The notes under the pieces were generated by a model. That model had not been told where the DNA came from. It made no database searches and saw only the letters and a program-made list of their open reading frames with translations. Source: Exobasidium rhododendri (lineage: Eukaryota; Basidiomycota; Exobasidiomycetes; Exobasidiales; Exobasidiaceae). From it: a stretch of 64,000 nt of DNA. Position numbers and translations under genes: made by a program. The DNA is taken from positions 62,001 through 126,000 of the forward strand of contig CP110630.1 of the NCBI GenBank assembly GCA_026210745.1. Reading direction: 5' to 3'. Below, piece after piece: positions 21,332 to 31,077 of this stretch (position 1 is the first letter of the stretch; every line of letters begins with the position of its first letter).

Positions 21332-21709
21332 AAATTGCATGATCAGAACGATCTTCCACTCTGGCTTGCTCCGTTTGTGACGCATGTATAGCAGGCTGGC
21401 AAATACTATTTAATCAGTGTCGTGCTGTCTAGAACAGAATATTGTAGTGTGGCAGGAGAGCTACTCCTCCGAGTGTGTGCCGAGATAGTGCTGTGAGATC
21501 AGGAGGGCGTTACACAGCACTCGCCATTGAGCAACGCCATCACGCCCAACGAGATAGTAGCCAAAGTGCACCGCTTTCGGTCATTCTTATCTCGTCCCTT
21601 TCGACCTGGTCACACCGTCAAATTCTGCTGATCCCTCTTCTACTCCAATTATCTGCTCACTCTCTTACTGCTGATCTCAAGCTGCCTCTCCCGCACACAA
21701 AGACGAGCG
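21332..21709. other. intergenic region C-D
   Basis: About 380 bases with the C 3' flank and the D promoter. The half nearest D is pyrimidine-rich. Nothing else is seen. Confidence 0.45.
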
Positions 21710-22573
21710 ATGAAATTCTCTTTGAGCATCTTTCTGATTGTCGTCTGGCTGCTGTTCGTCCTACCTGCTGTGCTCGCTTCTCCGGTGCATCCGTTCAAAG
21801 ATGCTCTGGACTATGTGAAGGGGAAGGGGAAGGGGAAGAATCGATCTACAGGAGAGTCAAGTTCCAATCGAGGCGTCGGCTATCAGCGACTCAGAAACGA
21901 AGAGATGGAAGACAACAATGCCACACCTTCTTCAAGCTCCCGCAATACTGCACGATCAGAAGATGAGAGGTTTAGGAGGGACCCCGAGTATCTCCTGCAG
22001 TACGGACTACGATTGCTGGACGAAGCTGCAACACACAAGATCATGCTTATCGAAGCAGCAGAGAAGATAAATGCACAAGGAGCAGCGGAGGAGATGCGCG
22101 CAAAGGGACATGGATGGACAAGAAGCGGCAACGACGACGTACCAGAAAGCTTTACGTCAATCGAAGAAAGAAGAGCTCTGACAACAGTGTACGAGAAGCT
22201 CCTCGAGTTGAATAAAGAATACATCGTCGAGATCAACAACTACTGGGAAAGGCTGACGGAGAGTGTCAAGGCAGCGATGGGAAGAAAGTTCCACGGTGAA
22301 GACTTCATCTTGCAAAATCGTATCATGAACTTGCTCGGGGTTCTTTCTCAGATGAAGTCAAACCTTGCCCATTCTCCACACACCCACTTTGCAGAGATCG
22401 ACGGTCAGTCGTTTTTGCATGGAAGAAGTGGCGGTTCGATCGAGGCCATGCAAAAGCTCCAGTCGGACAAGAGCAACACGGAAGCATTCTTGAAGAACTT
22501 GCGCGAGACGGCTGTTCGAGAAAGTGCAGTACAGATGCAGCAAAAGGCGCTGATGAAGTCCCGTGGGAAGTGA
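21710..22573 (+). CDS. secreted PHxH-family protein D (candidate effector)
   Basis: The only intron-less member of the six, 287 residues. Signal peptide MKFSLSIFLIVVWLLFVLPA, cleavage probably just before SPVHP. Motifs: KGKGKGK at 37-43, YQRL at 58-61, helical LRLLDEAATHKIMLIEAAEKI (100-120), signature PHTHF at 223-227, and the C-terminal helix KSNTEAFLKNLRE. Compared with C it carries an insertion around residues 122-150. Loss of the signal-peptide intron, rather than gain in the other five, is the simpler reading, since the five share its position and phase. Confidence 0.8.
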   Translation: MKFSLSIFLIVVWLLFVLPAVLASPVHPFKDALDYVKGKGKGKNRSTGESSSNRGVGYQRLRNEEMEDNNATPSSSSRNTARSEDERFRRDPEYLLQYGLRLLDEAATHKIMLIEAAEKINAQGAAEEMRAKGHGWTRSGNDDVPESFTSIEERRALTTVYEKLLELNKEYIVEINNYWERLTESVKAAMGRKFHGEDFILQNRIMNLLGVLSQMKSNLAHSPHTHFAEIDGQSFLHGRSGGSIEAMQKLQSDKSNTEAFLKNLRETAVRESAVQMQQKALMKSRGK

Positions 22574-22941
22574 CTGTGCTTAGTTGAGCCGTTGTATGGT
22601 TGGGGGCTGTATGTCAAAATAATGATGTAGCTGTCGCGCGTATCGACGACAGTTGCAGTGATCGAAAAGCGAAGGTATTCACTAGATAGCGGGCGCTGGG
22701 CGTAATGCTGTGGCAGTAATGTGTACAGATATCTATGCAACCGACACAGCACCGAGTAGCACCAAACAGATGAAGATGAAGCACAGCCAAGGACAGCCAC
22801 CTTGCAAAGACGGTATCCCAACCTCGAATAGGATCACGCACATAAGAAGCGTGTCTCCTTCCTTTCCTTCTTCCCTCTTCACTTTCATTCCTTCTTCTTA
22901 CTTTAGAACTTTTCCTTCCGTTGCTAAAGAGAAAGGGCACC
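22574..22941. other. intergenic region D-E
   Basis: About 370 bases. The right half is a strong CT-rich tract (22850-22920) just upstream of gene E, a likely core promoter. No other feature is seen. Confidence 0.45.
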
Positions 22942-23745
22942 ATGTTGGCAATCCGCGCTTGTTCCCCTTTGGTCGTGCTGGTCTGGTGTGTACCATAACG
23001 GTGGGCTAAGGAAATTTGGCTCCTCCACTCACAAATTTCTTCACTTCTCTTCCACACCAGGTTCTTGGCCGTTGTAATGACCGTGACAGCTGCACCTGCT
23101 CCTGGAAATAGCAGCAGCAGTAGAAGCAGGGGTAGTAGAGGTACAGTAGCCTTACCAGACTATCAACGACACGAGAGAGAGTTCCAGACTAGGCCAGAAG
23201 CGTATATGGAGCGAAAAGAGGAGTCTCTGGCACGATCGAGAGCCCAGAAAGACTTGGACGGTCTGATCGAGGAAGCAAAGGCCACCTTGCGAGAGGCAGG
23301 CAAGAACAGGTTGGCCTCGATTGCAATCACACGACAGATGGTCGAGATGGGTCTGAAGCCAGAGCCAAAAGTCATGAGAATCAACGGACCCAACTGGACG
23401 AGGGCGGACTCACAAAGAGTCAGCAAGCGATACGTCGATTTACTGACAGATAATCAGAAGCGGATCAAAGAGGTCGCCAAGATCCGAAGTCGACTGGAAA
23501 AGATGAGCCGTGAGCTGAATAGAGGTGGACTGGATCACGAAGCACAAAGAGCAGACGCTCTCAAGCGGCTTATTGAAGAAAATCAAAGTCGCCTTGAGAC
23601 TGATCCTCACACACACGTAGCACACTACAGCGCCATCGACTTCTCTTCCGGCAGTACCGTGCAGGACGCGATTGGTTTGGTTCAGCAAGACAAGGAGCTC
23701 CTCAAAGCGATGCTGTGGCAGATAAACATGATGCAGGCGTATTAG
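22942..23745 (+). CDS. secreted PHxH-family protein E (candidate effector)
   Basis: Model: exon 1 22942-22985 and exon 2 23061-23745, phase-2 junction, 242 residues. Splicing gives the signal peptide MLAIRACSPLVVLVWFLAVV followed by MTVTAAPAPG. The Lys-Gly motif is replaced by a Ser/Arg/Gly run (SSSSRSRGSRG). YQRH is at 49-52. The helical core includes EAKATLREAGKNRLASIAI and QMVEMGLKPEP, shared with protein F. The signature PHTHVAH begins at residue 197. The C-terminal helix is QQDKELLKAMLWQINMM. E and F are the closest pair in the island and look like a recent tandem duplication. Confidence 0.78.
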
Positions 23746-24128
23746 TGAGGCTTGAGGTCGGTTTGTAGTTTCGTAGTTTTCAACAATATTTGGCACCTGA
23801 TTTCGTTGTGCGCGCTAAACGTGGTGGTGGTGGTGGTTGTGTGAGGGCGTGCGTACACGTCCACCGAGACTGAGCCGAGAGTCTGGTACCTGATTGCGCC
23901 CGTGAAAGTGGCGAGAGTGGCCTTGAGGCTGCGCTCCTGTATCCATGCTGCACTGCCTACTTCGCCGGCTGAACACCCGTCTTTATTTGCTGTACTGCGT
24001 TCCTTTATAGAATGGAATGACCTCTCTTCGCTGCCTTTTCCCTCTGTCCTCTACCAGGGACGCTTTCCACTTACTCCCTTTCAGTATCGCATCTTTCGTC
24101 TTTACCCATTACCTCAACACCTTTGGCA
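23746..24128. other. intergenic region E-F
   Basis: About 380 bases with a short GTG repeat at 23821-23834 and the promoter of gene F. Nothing else is seen. Confidence 0.45.
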
Positions 24129-25039
24129 ATGCTTTCTTCTGCCAGACTGCTGTCGTCCGCGTTGCTATTGTGGTGAGTTCCAGTGTCGTAAGAGCAAGTG
24201 TCCTGACCGGCTCCAATGCTCACCAAGTGTACTTATGGCCGACGAGAAGGCTTGTTCTTCTACTGCCAGCTGTGCTTACTTCCCCGGTGCCCGCCGGCAA
24301 CACACTCAAGGATACGATTGACAAGGCACTCGGCAACAAGAGAGACAAGGGAAAGGCAGTCGCCGAATCAAGTACGAACTTCGAAGGAAGATACCAGCGG
24401 TATAAAGAAGAGTACAGGTCTCGATCTGAACTGGCAGAGGAGAAGAAGGCCGACTCGTTTGCACGATACCTGGCCAAGAAGCAATTGTCCCCTCTACTGG
24501 AAGAAGGCAGAGCATTGCTGGCAGAAGCAGGTGAGCACAAGCTCCTCACGATTGCCTATGCGAATCAGATGCTGGACGTGGGCATGAAGCCTGCTGCCCT
24601 TGTGATCGAGGGCGAAAGTGCGAAATGGTCGGTGTACGAAGCCAAGTTCTATGCAAAGAATTACCCGAAGCATCTGAAAGAAGATGAAGAGAATGTAAAG
24701 AAGATAGACGACATCCACCGTACGCTGACGAAGATGAGTCAAGACCTGAGGAAGGGTGGGCTGGAGCAAGACGCATTAAAGGCGGATGCGCTGCTCAAGA
24801 CCATCGACGATGTGCAGCAGAATCTCGTCAATGAACCGCACTCACACGTTGCACACATGGATCCATACCGACTGTTTCCAGGCAAAGGACATCCATATAC
24901 GGATGAAGCAATCAAGCTGGCAACGCAGGACGCAGCTCCCATCGAGGCAATGTTGGCGGCATTGCAAGCGGAGCAGCATCAAGAAGCATCGCAGAATCGA
25001 CTGAAGAAGCAGAAGGGCAAGAAGCGCCTCTTGTGGTGA
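24129..25039 (+). CDS. secreted PHxH-family protein F (candidate effector)
   Basis: Model: exon 1 24129-24172 and exon 2 24250-25039, phase-2 junction, 277 residues. The spliced N-terminus is MLSSARLLSSALLLWLVLLL followed by PAVLTSPVPAG. The unspliced open frame starts much earlier (24017) and would lack a signal peptide, so the spliced start is preferred. Motifs: NKRDKGKAVAES (a degenerate Gly-Lys motif), YQRY at 63-66, helical SPLLEEGRALLAEAGEHKL, QMLDVGMKPAA, and KGGLEQDALKADALL, which matches RGGLDHEAQRADALK of protein E. The signature PHSHVAH begins at residue 211. The C-terminus is an extra Lys-rich tail (LKKQKGKKRLLW) absent from E. Confidence 0.78.
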
Positions 25040-25379
25040 GAAATATGCGCCCATACCGCTCCTGCCCTGTTCAAGGGTGTGTCGTGTCAAGTCGAAGCAG
25101 CACACGGTGTAGTTTGCGTCGACATCCAGGTGTTGATACGGTCCTCTTTCGACCTGAGTTCGGGCGCGGTCTCGGTGGATCTGTTTGGCCAGGTCTCTTG
25201 CTCCAATGTAGTTCCGTACACTCTACGCAATGCTGTTGCTGTGCTGTCGATAGTGATGCAGTGTAGTGGACGTCGAGGTCGTGAAAAGGTAAGAGCACTT
25301 GAGAAGACTGCCCCTTCCTCCTCCCACCCAAACATTCTAGCGGGGCAGGACAGCGGTCAACTTCTCGTCAGTACAAGTC
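25040..25379. other. intergenic region F-G
   Basis: 340 bases with no supported gene; it includes the 3' flank of F and the promoter of G. Confidence 0.45.
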
Positions 25380-26024
25380 ATGCCCATTCTTCCCTTGTGT
25401 CCAGCTCTCCTACTTCTGATTGTGATGGCTGCGCTACTGTATGCAGCACCCGTCCCGGAAGAGAATCGAGCTGTCGAAGGGAGCAGTACCGGCGTGAATG
25501 CAACCAGTCAAAGGACGCTGCACGACTTCGACCTCACCAGCATAGCACAACGTCCTCCTCTGCACAACTCTCCAGTCCTTGCTGAGGTCGTCGAGCGCCA
25601 AATCAGCACTGGAATACCTTCTCAGATCCCGATGCCTACACCTCGCAGGCGACCAAGGAAGTCGAGTCGACCCATTGGCTCATTCTCTCCCCACGACAAA
25701 AGCGACACTATCCCAATCCATCAAACAGAGAACATCGTCCTCACTCCAAAAGGTAACAAAGCCATTCAAGACCTCGCCTCTCACGTCGCCAAAGTAGAAG
25801 CGGCCGAAGCAAAAGTGGAACAGGGAAAGAGAAAGGGAAAAGCGATCAAGAGAATCAAACCCAAATCAAAGCCAAGTAAGGTGAGGAAGCTGACCAACGA
25901 TTCGATCAACAAGTGGAAGATCATGATTCATCGTATGGACGCTGCGATACAGAAGAAGAAAGTCGACAAGGCGATCAAGAAAGTCGAGAAGGAAGTGGGC
26001 GTTCCCGTGGTCGTCCAGTCGTGA
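25380..26024 (+). CDS. lysine-rich secreted protein G with NLS-like tail
   Basis: Single exon, 214 residues. A hydrophobic signal peptide (PLCPALLLLIVMAALLYA) is followed by APVPEENRAVEG, close to the mature starts of E (AAPAPG) and F (SPVPAG). The PHxH signature and helical core of A-F are absent, so it is at best a distant or remodelled relative. The middle is Pro/Arg-rich (PMPTPRRRPRKSSRPIG). The last 80 residues are Lys-rich with clusters such as KRKGKAIKRIKPKSKPSK, resembling a nuclear localisation signal or nucleic-acid-binding tail. A secreted protein with an NLS-like tail could be a host-nucleus-targeted effector; this is inference only. Confidence 0.65.
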   Translation: MPILPLCPALLLLIVMAALLYAAPVPEENRAVEGSSTGVNATSQRTLHDFDLTSIAQRPPLHNSPVLAEVVERQISTGIPSQIPMPTPRRRPRKSSRPIGSFSPHDKSDTIPIHQTENIVLTPKGNKAIQDLASHVAKVEAAEAKVEQGKRKGKAIKRIKPKSKPSKVRKLTNDSINKWKIMIHRMDAAIQKKKVDKAIKKVEKEVGVPVVVQS

Positions 26025-26357
26025 GGCCATGTTCGCCTACCTCTCCTAGGCCCAGTAGAGATAGATAAGAACAAGCGAGCGAACACGTGGCCACACTATT
26101 CTATCTCCTCCCAAGCCACGATCTTCCATTCTGGCAATTTAAAGCTGCCCTCTCTTCCCCTCCCTCCACCTGCCCGATGTAAAGTGCCCGACACTGCCTC
26201 GATCGGGTAGAGAGAGAGAGATAGAGTGTACGTGTTCTTATTGTCGGAAGGGTGCGCTGTGTATATCGAATTCAGATAAATTCCCTCTGCCCTCGCTACC
26301 ATCACAAAAGCTTCACCCTCCTAACACACACCCACCTCAAAGAGTGCAGCCATAGAC
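26025..26357. other. intergenic region between island and alpha-amylase
   Basis: 333 bases with a short GA-repeat at about 26209-26225 and a C/T-rich stretch before the amylase ATG. No gene is seen. Confidence 0.45.
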
Positions 26358-28176
26358 ATGGCATCTTCCGCTAATCGATACAACGACGACCACGGTCATA
26401 ATGCCACCATGATGCAGGCGTTTGAGTGGTGAGTTGTGAGGCTTGTGTCTGGACGAGGCAGGGGAAAGATAGCTGGACTGACCTGTCTTTCTATCTCCTT
26501 GGAATCCTGCACCTACAGGTACACTCCCGGAGGCGGTAATCACTGGACATGGCTTGCAAATAATGCAGAACGGTTCGCCGATATGGGCATCACCGCTCTG
26601 TGGGTACCACCGCCTTACAAGGGAGCCAGCACCGACAGCACTGGGTACGACGCCTACGACATGTGGGACTTGGGTGAATTCGCTGTACCGCGCGATGAAG
26701 GAAATCAAGAGCCTGCCAACAGGACAAAGTATGGTACTAGACAAGAGTTCGAAGACTGCCTCAAGAAGCTACGTGAGTGTAGGATTAGTATCTACATTGA
26801 CTGCGTCATGAACCACAAAGCTGGAGCCGATGAGACGGAGCTATTCAAGGCACGGGAGGTGGATAGCAACAATCGAAAGAAGCTCATCACTGAAGCGTAC
26901 GACATTGAGGGTTGGACAAAATTCTACTTCCCTGGTCGAAAGGACAAGTACTCGTCGATGAAGTGGTCCTTTAACCATTTCACTGGAGTGGATTGGTGCG
27001 TATGGTTGGAAAGATAGATGCGTGATCAGTTGAACAAAACTTGATACCATTCCTTTTCACCTTTGCAGGGATCAAAAAGGGGGGAAGAAGTCCATTTTCC
27101 GAATTGAAGGAGACGGCAAGAAGTGGGCTGACGATGTTGACAAGTGAGTACGAGGATGGATGCTACAGTGGAGAAAGCTTATTGACATGCTGTGCGGCTG
27201 CTTCTCTGTGATTTCCAGCGAGAACGGCAACTTCGACTACCTGATGGCGAGTGACATAGACCATGCCCATCCTGAGGTACGCGATGATCTGATGAAGTGG
27301 GGATCTTGGATGGTGCACAACTTCCCCATCTCTGGCTTCCGATTTGATGCCGTGAAGCACATGTCCCGACATTTCGTGCACGACTTTGTTAAACATACTC
27401 GAGAAGAATTTCGACTGAAGAGGAAGAATGCTGGAAAAGAGCCTCTTGATGAGTCAGAAGGACCAATTGCCTTTTCTGTCGGTGAATTCTGGAAGGACTC
27501 TGTTGATTCTTGTCTGAATTACCTTTCCAATTTTGGAGACGAGCAATTCTCCCTCTTTGATGCACCGCTTCACTACGCATTCAAGGAAGCTGGTGACGGT
27601 GGAAGGGAGTACGATCTGAGGAAGATCTTCGATGGTACGATCGTTCAATCTCGTCCCATCGACTCAGTCACGCTCGTCGAGAACCACGACACGCAAGCCG
27701 GTCAAGCGCTGGAGAGTGTCGTGCCTGCCAACTTCAAACCTCTCGCCTATGCTATCATCTTACTACGGGAGAGCGGCTATCCTTGCGTCTTCTTGGGTGA
27801 CCTTGATGGCACTCACAGTGATGGTGACCACCAACCCAGCGAACAGTCGATGAGCAACCTAGACAAATTCATCAAGTGCAGAAAGTACTTTGCCTACGGT
27901 GAACAGCACGAGTACTGGGACCACCCGCAGTGTGTCGGCTGGGTAAGGACAGGCGACAAAGATCACCCGGGCTGTGCTGTCGTACTTTGCAACGGCGACG
28001 GAGAAGGAAGGAAACGAATGCAGATCGGAACGCCCGGTGAGAAGTGGGTCGATGCGATCGGGTGGAAAGAAGGCGAGTTGACCATTGGAGAGGATGGTTG
28101 GTGCGAGTTTGAGTCACCGGCGTCAAGCTGCTCCGTGTGGGTGCGAAAGGAAGACAAGGAAAAGTACAAGATGTAG
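26358..28176 (+). CDS. cytosolic alpha-amylase, GH13
   Basis: Glycoside hydrolase that cleaves alpha-1,4-glucan. Four exons: 26358-26428, 26519-26995, 27069-27143 and 27219-28176, with all three introns in phase 2, giving 526 residues. No signal peptide: the protein opens MASSANRYNDDHGHNATMMQAFEW, like the intracellular, bacterial-type (GH13_5) fungal amylases thought to act on glycogen-like or wall-glucan precursors. Conserved regions in order: DCVMNHKAGAD (region I), FRFDAVKH with the nucleophile Asp (region II), VGEFW with the acid/base Glu (region III) and VENHDTQ with the third acid (region IV). A C-terminal beta domain ends in a run of charged residues. Complete and probably active. Confidence 0.92.
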
Positions 28177-28805
28177 ATAGAATACAGAAAGCAGATTACT
28201 CGGCGTAGATGCTCCCCAATAGAATGAATTATGAATATAGGCAGATGTATAGTTGATCATGTTGTGACGCCCTCGACCTCGAAAGAGGAGCAGTGATCAC
28301 GCAATCTTTGCAGATATTGTCTGCGCCACCTGCTTCAAAGTCCGGCACCCCCCCCTACCTCTCCCATGTTTGCTTGCGGGACAATTACTTCACGCTCTGC
28401 TCAGCGCTCACCACCGATCTGACCGAGCGGTATTTGAGATGCAGTATCAGTACTGAATCTTCTCGTTGATGGACAAAACTCTCGCGTCGCGTGTGCCTGC
28501 TCACCTACAGACGCGCGCGGAAAGCGACCGAAGAGGCCGACACGACACCTTGGCACAAGGTCTTCTACGGTATGCTATGGTGTGCTTCTTGGCGCGCTAG
28601 TGAATGCAAAGGAAAAAGTATATAATATTAAGGCCGCGGCGGCGTCCTGCATCTAGTGTCTCTTAGAGGCGCCAGTGCAGCTTGTGCTTCCTATCTCTAG
28701 TGTTCGTCCCCGCTGATGCTCAGCCAGTATAAGGGGAGTACTGGCCGCTAGAGCAATGACTTACCCACCTACCATCATTCCCGTCAGGAGACCGAGTTGC
28801 CCGAC
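28177..28805. other. intergenic region amylase - gamma-glutamyltransferase
   Basis: About 630 bases without a supported gene. A TATA-like TATAAGG at 28728-28734 lies about 75 bases before the GGT ATG, and a second A/T-rich GTATATAATATT sits near 28618-28629. Confidence 0.45.
28728..28734 (+). promoter_or_regulatory. TATA-like element of the gamma-glutamyltransferase gene
   Basis: TATAAGG about 75 bases upstream of the ATG at 28806, a position suited to a core promoter. Confidence 0.4.
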
Positions 28806-30737
28806 ATGCGTGGCCTTTATCCCGTCTATGCGGCCATCTTCCTCGCCAGTGCTTGTCATGCCGCTTCTCTCCCAGACTACAGTCGAGGCTTACCAGCGCT
28901 GAATGCATCCTCGCAAGGTCGAAGCAACGAGCACTCGACGGAAGGAAAAGATGCAGTAGTCTCGACAGAGGTGGATGTGTGCAGTAACATTGGAGCAGAT
29001 CTCATCCTCGAGGGGGGTAGTGCGGCAGATGCAATCATTGGCGCTTCACTCTGTGTGGGATCCATCGACGCTTTCCACAGTGGTATTGGAGGAGGCGGGT
29101 TTATGCTCCTCAGGTACAAGCATGGCAGCGGTCACAAGGTCGACGTGGTGGACATGCGTGAAGAAGCGCCTGCTGCCTCAAATGAGACCATGTACTCGGC
29201 GAATCCCAACAAGAACGCCAGCACGATTGGAGGTCTTTCGGTGGTGAGTCTTGGGTGATGGAATGAAAGAAAAGCGAGGCAAGTTCACTCACGATGACTA
29301 TACTTAATCCACTCAGGGAATACCTGGCGAGCTTCGTGGCTGGGAATATCTTCACTCCAAGCATGGAAAGCTGCCTTGGAAGAAGGTGGTTGCACCAGCC
29401 GTCAAACTGAACAGGGAGGGGTTCAAAGTGACTAGCCAGCTCAGCGTTGCCATTGCTCAATACAGCACCACATTGATGTGTTCCGACAGGTACTTCAAGG
29501 AAGTGTACTGCCCGAACGGAACAGCAGTCGGTCTGGGTGATCATATTAAGAGAACCAGATATGCAGACACGCTTGAGATCATCGGAGAAAAGGGTGCAGA
29601 CGCCTTTTATGATGGACCGATTGCCAATCGGACCATCGCTGCGATTCAAAGCACTGGTGGTATCATGACGAAGGAAGATTTGAGAGGATATAGAGTCAAG
29701 ATACGAGAGCCAATGAAATTTGATTTTCATGGATCAAAGCGAGTCTGGTCGTCCGGAGCACCAAGTAGTGGGGCAGTCGTACTGTCCGCTCTCAAGACGA
29801 TGGCCACGTATTCTGATGAGGAGAACGACAAGGCTGGCAGCAACCTCACTACCCACCGGCTCATCGAGGCTACTAAGGTGAGAGTGAAACCAGACAATAC
29901 AGCATGACACAGTGCTGGAATGACTAATCTTCTTTTTGTTTTGATCAGTTCGCCTACGGGGAAAGGGCGGAATACGGCGATCCTGACTTTGTCCATAATG
30001 TCACCACGCTCGAAAAACATGCCTTGAGCGTTGACAACATTGCAAAGAAGAGAAGTCTCATTACTGACAACTCTACCCACCCAACGGAATACTACGACCC
30101 AGGCAAGTACACCGTCTTGACTGACGCGGGGACTAGCCAACTGTCGGCACTCGACAACGACGGCCTCTCGATCACCCTGACTACGACTGTCAACTTATTC
30201 TGGGGTTCCAATATCATGACATCGGACGGGATCATCTTGAACGACGAGCTGGACGACTTCAGCTCACCTGGTCTGACGAACGCGTTCGGCTATGTGCCAT
30301 CGTCAGTCAACTTTATTCGGCCTGGAAAGAGGCCTTTGTCATCGATCAGCCCGGTGATCATTGAGGACATACGCACCGGCAAGACTACACATGCGTTTGG
30401 TTCGGCAGGTGGAAGCCACATAGTGACGGCAAACATCATCAACGGCTTTAATGTGCTGCAGGGGATGGATTTGCAGGAATCGCTCAAGATGCCTCGCTGG
30501 CATGATCAGCTCCTTCCTGCCACTACCAGCTTTGAGTGGGCTGACTCGAGTCCTCTAATTCCGAATTGGAAAGGCTACGATAATTCGACTGTCTCCTTCT
30601 TGGCTTCGCTGGGACACAATGTGTCGTGGGTGGCCCCTGGATCAAGCACGGCGCAGGGAGCCTATCGAACGAATCAAGGATTGTTCAAAGGAGCATCGGA
30701 GAATCGTCAATTAGCTGCGAGGAGTGCAGCCGTCTGA
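28806..30737 (+). CDS. gamma-glutamyltransferase
   Basis: Enzyme that transfers or hydrolyses the gamma-glutamyl group of glutathione. Three exons: 28806-29243, 29317-29877 and 29949-30737, junctions phase 0, 595 residues. It starts with a signal peptide (MRGLYPVYAAIFLASACHAA), so it enters the secretory pathway as a vacuolar or extracellular proenzyme. Large-subunit motifs: GGSAADAIIGASLCVG and SGIGGGGFMLLR, then DMREEAPAAS and the exon-2 start GIPGELRGWE. The autoprocessing and catalytic threonine is T395 in GTSQLSALDNDG, followed by LTTTVNLFWGS and LDDFSSPG of the small subunit. The residue two after the catalytic Thr is Gln, where most family members have His (GTSH or TTH). The heterodimer should still form because the Thr and the surrounding blocks are intact. 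Confidence 0.9.
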
Positions 30738-31077
30738 ATTTTACTTTCTCCTTCTTGGTGTGTGTGGGAATATGTGTATATATCTAGGAGAGGCGGTCAA
30801 ATGCGCAGTGTCATTGCATGTATTTGCACTGTAAAGTCAATGATAGCAGAGTTGAAAGGACTGATGAATCTTTGCACTCATGTCATACTCGAGCTCTGCG
30901 AGACAATGCAGGATCCCTCTCCCGAATGATCTTGAGTTTATTCAAGCGCGTACAAACAAATTCTCGCTTTCCCCGCGCTCGCCGACGTGGGGACATTCTT
31001 ACTTCCGATTAGTCCTCCTCATATCACATCCTTGCCGAACCCTACCTCTTTCCACAATAATACTACGGAGCTCCATC
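30738..31077. other. intergenic region GGT - CMD-like gene
   Basis: 340 bases. The frame of the next gene stays open back to 30880, but no better start is seen; the CT-rich run before 31078 looks like a promoter or 5' UTR. Confidence 0.45.

Noticed and set aside
24017-24249. Unspliced N-terminus of secreted protein F
   Set aside because: It gives no signal peptide, whereas the spliced first exon 24129-24172 gives one matching the other island members in length and phase.
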